Position numbers and translations under genes: made by a program. The notes under the pieces are model-generated. The model was given only the letters and a program-made list of their open reading frames with translations. It did no database searches and had not been told where the DNA came from. DNA of 64,000 nt from Patagioenas fasciata. Lineage: Eukaryota > Chordata > Aves > Columbiformes > Columbidae. The stretch lies in NCBI RefSeq assembly GCF_037038585.1, contig NC_092523.1:48687501-48751500 (forward strand), given 5' to 3'. Below are positions 52,501 through 61,500 of the stretch, in pieces (within the stretch, counting starts at the first letter, position 1; each line of letters opens with the position of its first letter).

Positions 52501-55500
52501 CATCTTGACATTGTTCTGTGGAAGTTCCTGAAACAGCAAAAGAAACCCATGCTCCTGTCCTGTGGAAATGACTGGGTGACCTCATGCTCCCTCTGTTAGG
52601 TATTGTGGCACTGGACAAGCCTCTCCCTTTTGCTTTTCATGGCAGAGCTCAACATTGGGCAGTCTTGAGGCTTCATGAAATTGTACTAATGCTGATTTCT
52701 GAGGGCTTTGGTTTCTCTTTAAAACTCCCATTGCAGTTTAAAAATTACAACTTTCCCCTCCTACCAGGCCTGGTGTATCTCAAGAAGGTGCTACAGTGCT
52801 TGAGTTCCAACTGATTTCAGCCTGCACTTCAAGGAACTTGGGTGCTCCTTGTAGTGTAAATCCTGAGACACAGGCAGTGCAAATGTGGGGAAGAGGCACA
52901 GTAGGAACTTGCGTTCATCAGCCTCTAACACAACTGTGTCTCATTCTTCAACAGATGCCTGTAAATATCACATTGTTAAACATATCTTCTCTGGAGGAGA
53001 CCAAACATTTGTGCTTTGCTCCAAATATGAGGTAAAATAAATTAATTATCTTCTTGAGTCTGCTGCCCTGTCCCAGCCTTCACAATGCATCATTTGGGTT
53101 TGGTCATATCTCCCAAAAGCGAACTGTTGCTTTGGAGTCTGTTCTGCCTTAAAAACCTTACAAACGATGGCAATTGTTATAGGGGTGACTGAAAGTTGCC
53201 TTTATTTAGAAGCGTGTCATTGGGAAGACACTGCTTTCAGTTTGATCATCAGGGAGGCGAGTCCAGTCTCCCTTGCACACTGGAAATGAGGGGCTGCTTT
53301 CCTCGTGAGACACAGGTACATGTGATTAGGGTGTAGGGCTGTGGACTGCAAACACTAGTGTTCTGTCAAGACACGCTAGATGGAAGGCTGAATGCTGAAT
53401 TGGTTTTTCTGCTTCCGTCTTCTTATTTCTTTGACATACACATTTGAGGCCTGGAAATAGGTCTAGAATAAATGTACTAAACCTGTAGTTATATATGTAT
53501 GGCTGTATTTAATAAGGCTTTGGCAAACTTAAGGAATTTTTTTTCCTCTTTTTGAAAATGTATTTGGTGATGATCTTGTTTCTCTTTTGTACCTTTCCAT
53601 GCCTTTCCTTTTGGACTTATTCATAATGCCACAGCTTCTTAGCCAAACCTGTTCAGAGGCTACATTAAGGAAACTATCAGTTATATATAGAAAACAGAAA
53701 TTATGAATTAGAAGAAATTGTTTTACAAGCCTTGTCTTTGCTGAAATCTGTATCTTCTCACAGAATTCCTTGCCTGCTGATGATTTCCGGACCATAAATG
53801 AAACACGTTACACCTCTTTAATAAATGATGAAACTATAGATGTCTGGAGGCAAAAGCTTTTAGAAAAGAACAGTTCTAATTCTGTCAAGTAGGTATTGTG
53901 GCACTGGACAAGCCTTTTGTTGAAAGTTTTATTTAAATAATTTTGTTGGCTTCCGTGCCATGCTTTCACTTGAAATTTAGCAACATTTTCAAGTGTGGTT
54001 CTTGGTTGTATACAAGGGGAGGACAGTTGTCAGTCACAAGGCTTCCAGGTTAGCACTTCTGAGCAAAACCAGAACAATTTAAAGCTGCCTCAGAACATTG
54101 CAAATGGTGGGTGGGAAACAGATTTTAAAGTTGTCCTTCAGTGTGTGCTTAGAGTTCATGAAAAGCATTAAGAACTTGTGAACAGACTGATTAAATTCCT
54201 TCCCCTGTGTGCCATGAGAAGGGCAAAATAGGCGGAAAGGAGTCACTGCTAACAACCCTCCTTTCAAAGAGAGTGGTCCTGAATGAACCACTTACCCTGT
54301 GCTCCTCTGAAGGGGTGATCCTGACATTGTTTCCCATAGAAGGAAGTTAAGAGAGCTGAAGAGATTTGCTGGAGCATATGTTCATTACCACTCTCTCTGT
54401 TTTCTTTTGTCTTCCTGCTGCAAACAGTAATGTTGTTCAGATCCTGTCCTCAGCTGCTTGCTGGAATGGGAGCTTCTTGGAGAAGAAGTAAGTGGCAAAC
54501 TTACAGAAGTGTGCCTTTCCCTTGAGGCAGGCTGAAATCCCTTTACTTCACTCACTGCTGCAATGGGATTTGATTTTTCTGATCAGACAGGAGACAGGGG
54601 CAGAGGTGAATAGGCGGGTGTTTACAGCTGGGTAAAGAAGGTGAATGGTCTAAGAAAGTGCATGGTGAGTGTACTGTAAGTGGTGCGCATTCCTTGGAAT
54701 TGTCACAAGTGTTATTTTTCCTTATGAAATGAATATCAACATCTTTAGAAGAGAAGGATAGGAATACAACATTAAGGGAAGTGAGCAATGCCGGGTATCT
54801 GAATAGTTTCTTACCCAGCTGAGCTGGCTGATGGGGACTGGTGCATGTGAAGGTGTACTTCAACACAGGCTGCTCTTGAAAGATACATCTGGGGCAGCAT
54901 GGGAGCACTTTCCTTTTAGGTGACATCAGTTGTGGAAAGTTTTGTTTGTGCTTCTGCTTAGAAAAGCAGGAACTTCAAATAGGTGTAACTAACAATAGGT
55001 GGTGACAAGGATGTAATATGCATAGCTGAGTCAAAGGCTGTGGGTTGGGAAGGATTGTGTTGGCTGTGTCTGTGAATGTTGGGGAGGTAACAGCATAAGG
55101 TGAGGAGGAGGAGAAATTTTTTATGGTGGTGTAGTGAGTAAACGACCTGTAACTAGGTGAAGAAAAGCTTAGTTACTGTGAGTAATATTTTCCAAGAGCA
55201 ACTTGAAAAAGAAGACAATTTAATCATTATTATTGTGTTTCTCTGCCTGTGCAATGGTTTCTTCTCTGGTAGGGTTATGACAAGGCAGTGTCTTACTGCA
55301 TCAGATGAGTTGTGTCATGTTGGCTTGAAACACTTGTTGAGGTATCCAAATTGTTGAGTCACTGTGAATAGTCCCCCTTCTCCTTTGAATGTGGAATTGA
55401 GTGGAGTTTATGACTTCATCACCCCAGTGCAGTTCTCCTTCCACTTTAGTGATGTCTTGGCTAGTGCAGGACTTAACTTTTACAGAAGATCTTTGAACAA

Positions 55501-58500
55501 ATGAATGATGAAATTTGAAGCCACAGTACAGTGATGTGAGGGTGTATTTAACCATGTACCTTTATCCTTGAAGTCTTACATCACGGTGCACTTGATAGAA
55601 ATATCCCTCCAATATCCTAATGCCATATGGTCCTGTTTACAATACAGTATTGTGGTACACAGGCTTAGATGGAAAAGCAGCTTTTCCATGGCTGTGTGAA
55701 TGGGCACGCTCCAGTACTGGTTCTGCACACCACAGCCTGTAGCACTCTGTAACACAGCATGATTGAGGAGCTATTTCTGGCTTGGTGCCTGTGCTGTGAT
55801 GAAAATAGCCATTCTGCTACAGCAGGTTGCATTTAGCTTCTCGTGTTGTTGTAGCCACGCCACCAAACTGACAAATGCCATCCCATCTCTAATAGCTGCC
55901 TTTTCCTTCAGAGTGTCTAGTACAGCACAGTCTTGGGTGAGTAGTGACAGACTTGGGAAATCCTTGAGGTGGATGGGAGGGTGTCACCTTTTTTTACTAG
56001 CAACTGCAAGGTTTTGTGTGCAGCTCTGCTGCAGATAATTGTGGTGAGAGCCTCTGCCAGAGATGTTGATCATGCTCTAGACACTGAGCTGGGTAACTTA
56101 CCTGCTGGACTGGACATTGAGTGTTGTTAGGTGTGGCTGTTAGGCTGTTGTCTTCCTCAGGCTTGCCTTTATTATCCCCCTTACACAGGTTGCCTGAGTA
56201 AATTACAGCCTTTCAAGCACAGCAGAAAGGACAGCACATCTTTGTTACAACTAAAGACACGTGAAGCCTGTTCTCAGCTGTGTGAGCTTTTGATTGTGGT
56301 GTTTGTTTCGTTTTAGAAAATTTGAGAGTGTAATTGCCAAAAAGCTACTCTGAATATCTTCCCCTGTTTTCTTTCAAAAACTCTTACTTGATGTTCCCTT
56401 GTATAGCAGTCAGTGTCTTCTTATGCATCACCCTTCCCTTTCTTACTGAGTGTGGTTAAACAGATTTTGCTGTAAAAAGCAGTGTACATGAAGACACCAC
56501 AGAGCATCCTAATACGTATGATAGGTATGTATTTTATAGTTTTTAAAGCAGTTTGGCCTACCTAGGGCAGGGTTTTAGGTCAGTGAAGGAGTCTTGGGGA
56601 AAACAAAGACTTCAATAGTGTTTCTCTGCAAGAATCCCAACCCTAACCAAGGCACAGAGGAGTTCAGAAAGGAGAGTGGCCCATCTTGTCTTTAGCAAGA
56701 AGATTCCAACTTTTGCTTAGTCTGATTAATTCCTCAGAGGTTGTTTCTCCATTGCTTACTCACAGGCCATGCCAATGTGCAGGTGATGATGTCTCTTCAT
56801 TAAACGTATGCCTGTCTGTTGTTTGTGGGTTTTTTTTGTTTTTTTTTTTTTTAAAGAATTGATGAACATTTTAAAACCAGTCCGAAGATCCCAGGGATTG
56901 ATCTGAACTCCACCAGAGTGCTGTTTGAGAAGCTGATGAAATCTCAGCACTCCGTTCTCCTAGACCAGGTATTGCATTTCTGGGGTTTTGGGTATTCAGA
57001 AGGGAAATAAAAGCTTTGTCCCTCTGTAACGTGCAAGTAACAGCAGCTTTTTTGGAGAACAGTTGCATTGCAGGTATGCAGGCCAGGTCCTTTATGATAT
57101 CAGTGGATACTTCTCCATTGACCTGGGCTGAATTTTACCTTCTCAAAATGTGTCTCTAAGACTTGGTTTTTTAAAAATTTCTCATGGCATTTAATACTTG
57201 AAATGGCTGCCAAATTTAATTCTGTGTGTGTTATACTTGTAAATAATGACTATGTGCTTATTTATTGCCTGTTAGGAGTTGAGCATTTTATGGTTGTATA
57301 ATGTATTCCAACTCAAAGGATTTATTTCATGAGTGTGGAGCTGTGGGATAAAACTGTGTATGTTCCCCATGCAATTTTTTAGCCATAGTTTTTACACCTT
57401 TTTTTTTTTTTTTTTTCCTCTGGGTTTGACTTTTAAACCAAGGCTGTGACCTTAACAAGAAGGGTTAACTAACATTTAGCCAGCCCTGTAAAAACCTATC
57501 CAAATGTTTGTGCATTTTGGAAAAATCAGAATTTAGTTCTGTCCTATGGAGTGTTTTTAAGAGGTTGTGAGCAAAAGCTGTTAAGTCCACCCATTCTGAG
57601 TATGTTCCATTTCATCAGTTCTTGCACATCATCTACATTGCAGGTGCTCTATCGCCTGGGATAAGTTGCCTTCTTTTGCCTTGTTTTCCCCTAGATACTG
57701 AAGAGCTTTGAAAGTTTTTTGATTCCTCAGCTGTCCAGCTCACCACCAGATGTCGAGGCGATGAGGATCTACCTGATTCTCCCTGAATTCCCACCCTTCC
57801 AAGACTCCAAGTATTATATCACATTAACACTCCCTCTAGCAATGGCTATTCTTCGCCTAGATACCAACCCCAGCAAAGTTCTTGGTAAGAGGCTGGCATG
57901 TAAGATGCATGTTACTCTCAGTATCCAGCTGGAACACAAAGTGGTGCCTTTAGGTTTTTCAGTCATGTTTTTGTGTTTAGTTCTTTTGTTCTGTTGAAAT
58001 GGCTACAATGATAATTGGGTATTATTTGTGATATAGTGTTATGAAGCAGTCACCTCTAAAAAGCATCTGGGAACCAAGCTGATTCAAGGAATCCTCCCCT
58101 TAAAACCCTAAATAATTATGAATATAAAATTTGAATTTTAAACATGAACTATGAGGAAATTAAGAATGTGCTGTGTAGACGAGATATGGGAAGTTAGTTA
58201 CAATAATATAAAACATACAACATTTATGGTGGTGTGGATAATATATGGGAGAGAAAATTCAGGTTAGGGATTGTTTTAAGTTAGAAGCAGAATATTTCGA
58301 AGACGTTTTACTAGGGAGGTTAATCTAATTTACCTTATCCAGTTTACCTACATTCAGAGAGTCATTTCCAGATAAATTTGCATGTCTCTATTTGAACATG
58401 GATTTTGTATATAATGAAGATCACACTGTTTTATGCTCTTAAATACAATAATATACTAAATATAAAGTTACTTTGTCGTGTATAAGGTGCGGAAAAATCT

Positions 58501-61500
58501 ATTGACTGGTCTGTGACCAAGCTGAACACCCTACCTCTTTTCCCACTTCTGAATATGCTAATTTCTGCTAATATTATTTCCTGTGAGCTTATTTTAAGCT
58601 AAGCAGAACATACACTGCTTAATGATTGTTACTATTGTTATTGTTACTATTACTTGTTATCTTACTCTGTTTCTTAAGATTATCTTAGACTAAATCTCAT
58701 ATTACCATGTAAAATGTTATGTAATGCATTCACATGTCCAGGAGTGTTGCTCTGGTACAATTTATTTTGAGGTTCAGTGATTTACTTTTTCTATTCAAAG
58801 AGGCTTTGGAACAAAGTTTCCTCCTCTACTCAGAGTATGTAGTCCACTGTGGTTGTTAGCATACAGAAATGTAAAGAGTTCTTATACTTTTACCTGCCAG
58901 AATCTATTGTTGTGATGACTCCTGAGAGGATAAATTGGTGTTTGTTTCTAACAGCTGACATGATGGTTTCCCAGGCTCCACCTTCTGCTTTGCAGGTGGC
59001 TTGGTTCTAACAAAGAAGCTAATAGTCAGGGTCCCTTCAGAGGAGAGGTAAGGGTTACCTGTCTTTGGCAACAAATAAATCAGCCTTTCTAAAGAGGGGG
59101 AGTTCAGACCTTTTGTGCAGATGTGCCAGGTTCTGACACCTGCTAGAAAAGTATATGGTACTACAGAGGATTGCCCAGGCAACTGCTCTTTTATCACTCA
59201 TGAGAGACAATGGTTTACCTGCAAGATTATGGCATCTTGAATACAAGTTAGTTGAAACAGTATCTTGAATTCAAGGCTGAAAAACCTTGAATTGGGGTTC
59301 TCACACTGGTCAGGAATTGGGACTGGGTAATGACTGGGGTGGTTGTATGAGTGGAAAGCGAAGAGCTTTTAATTTTCTGGTATCTAGCTGACTCTTTGCA
59401 CACTTTCCTGTTGCTACAGTTAGGAGAGAAGTAGGGAAGTTTTTTGAAACAATCTTTAGGCGTGTTCCCTTCTTTTCAGCTGTAACTCCGTATTTAGGTG
59501 TTACTCTGGCATTTAATTCAGGATTTATATAGGTGTTCCTCTGCTTTCCAGATAACTGGTGGTCTCAAGTGTGCCCAAGATATTTCCTCAGGCTAGTGGA
59601 CCTCTACAAAGGCGCAGTGGTTTACCTCCTCAGTGGAAGAAAGACGCTGTTGATCCCAGTCCTGTTCAGTAGCTACATTACAGCTGCTCTCAAACTTCTG
59701 GAGAAGCTCCACAAGGTAAGAGGGAAGCCTGGGTGTGTGTTGGCTCAAGATGGTTCAGTCTTGGCTGCCTTTTGCCAAGTGACAGTAATGATCACAGCCC
59801 TGACTTGTGAGCTGTGTCATTGTCCACCAAGACACCACGTGGGGAAGATGTTAGTGGTTTTCCTGAATTCAAGGTGCTTAGTCCCATCTCAAACACTAGG
59901 AAAAATTTACCCTAAAGAATGCTGCGGAACCACCAGGCTGTGTGCACTGTGGCATCACAAATACCTGTCGTGTGTTTTCTGTTCTCACTGCACTGGTGCT
60001 AGTCAGTCTGGGTGAGGAGGAGGGGGAACAGTCAGAAAGAAGTTTATCTTGATTCTTCTTGGTTCATACTAAGTTGTAAGTGACAGTGTGTTTTTTGCGA
60101 GACTTTCTGGGGCCTGTTGTTGGAAGCTGCTATAACTGATTTTCATGAAAACAAACCTGCCTGTTCTAAGAAAAAAGTTGAATATATCTGTATTTTAAAA
60201 AAATCTGTTTTCCTTGCTAGGTAAATCAGAAGGTTAAACACGTAGAATATGATAAGTTTTATATCCCTGAGATTTCCAGCTTGGTGGACATTCAGGAAGA
60301 TTATCTCATGTGGTTCTTACATCAGGCTGGAATGGTAAGAGGTTTTATGTATTTTCATGAAATAGCTGTCCATGTTGGTCTCTCTGGTTGTAGAGATCTG
60401 TATTTTTAATATCCTTAATGACACTGTAATGTATTCTGTATAGGAGCATCTACATGTCCAGTCTCTCAGATTTGGATACACAGTGGCTTGATAAATTTGA
60501 TTTAAAATAAGGCTGTCAGAAGAGCTGGAGCTAACAATATTTAACTAACACTTGCAACCATCTCTGTGATTATTCATGTGAATCTCATTCAGAACTTGCA
60601 CAAGGGATTAGTTCATGCACTGGATCCTTTTAATGTAATGGAGATCTCAGGAGCAAAATGCCGTATTCTAAAATTATAATTTTTACCCTTTACTTCTGCT
60701 GTTTAGGCAGGTATTGTGAATAATGTAGCCAGTGATCTTAAAAGGTTGCTCTGTAAGAGAAGGCCGTGTAGCATTCTGGCTAGGGGACTGAACCAAGACT
60801 CAAGATATGGGTTCTGTTCCTGGCTCTTCCAGTAATCTGCTGGGTGATCTTGGGTAAGACCCTTCACCTCTTTTATGGCTCACTTTCCAAATCTGTAAGA
60901 AAGGAGAACTAAACTGACAACTGGAAGATGCTGTTTAGGAAATCAGTGAGATTATTTAATTATAGCAAGGAAAGGAATCCCAAATGTGAGGAAACACACA
61001 CACACAAAAATCTGCCAAGGGATGCTGCAAGAGCAAAACCTGACTGTAGCTTTAATTTTTGTATGTGTTTTTATGGACTTTCGAAATGTCGTGCGTGCTG
61101 TGTCCCCCATCCCTCACTTTCCATCACTTAAATAGTGCTGTTTTGTGCTTACTTTTAGTGCGCTGGACAACAAAATACTGACTCAAATTTATGTAACTGT
61201 GATAGTTAGTTTAAATGTATTGATATGTCTAGTGAGCAGAGTAATTTGCATTGCAGGAGTCATGTTGTGGCCTTACTTCTCTCCTGTTGTTTCATACGGT
61301 CCCTGCCTTGGGGGTGTTTTTTTTGGTGGTGTTCTTAAGAGTAAGCTTCACCTATGGCAGACTAACACAGGCTTCTGTGCCAACTAGTCCTCGTAGTAAT
61401 GTTTGATGTGCAAGTTTTGAATTAGACTTGTGCATTTTCTTGAGAAGGAAGTTCCTGTGCTTTTCTCTAAGAGGAAAAAAACTGGGTGGTTGGTCCCAAA

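Larger units (their letters stand above)
28539..53031 (+). other. HERC3: RCC1-like propeller exons of HERC3
   Basis: Eight exons encode residues 1 to about 382. Blade signatures are clear: [15 protein letters not shown] and [25 protein letters not shown] and [53 protein letters not shown] and [68 protein letters not shown]. This is a complete seven-bladed RCC1-type propeller. The 5' exon is separated from the rest by a 16-kb intron. Confidence 0.93.
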
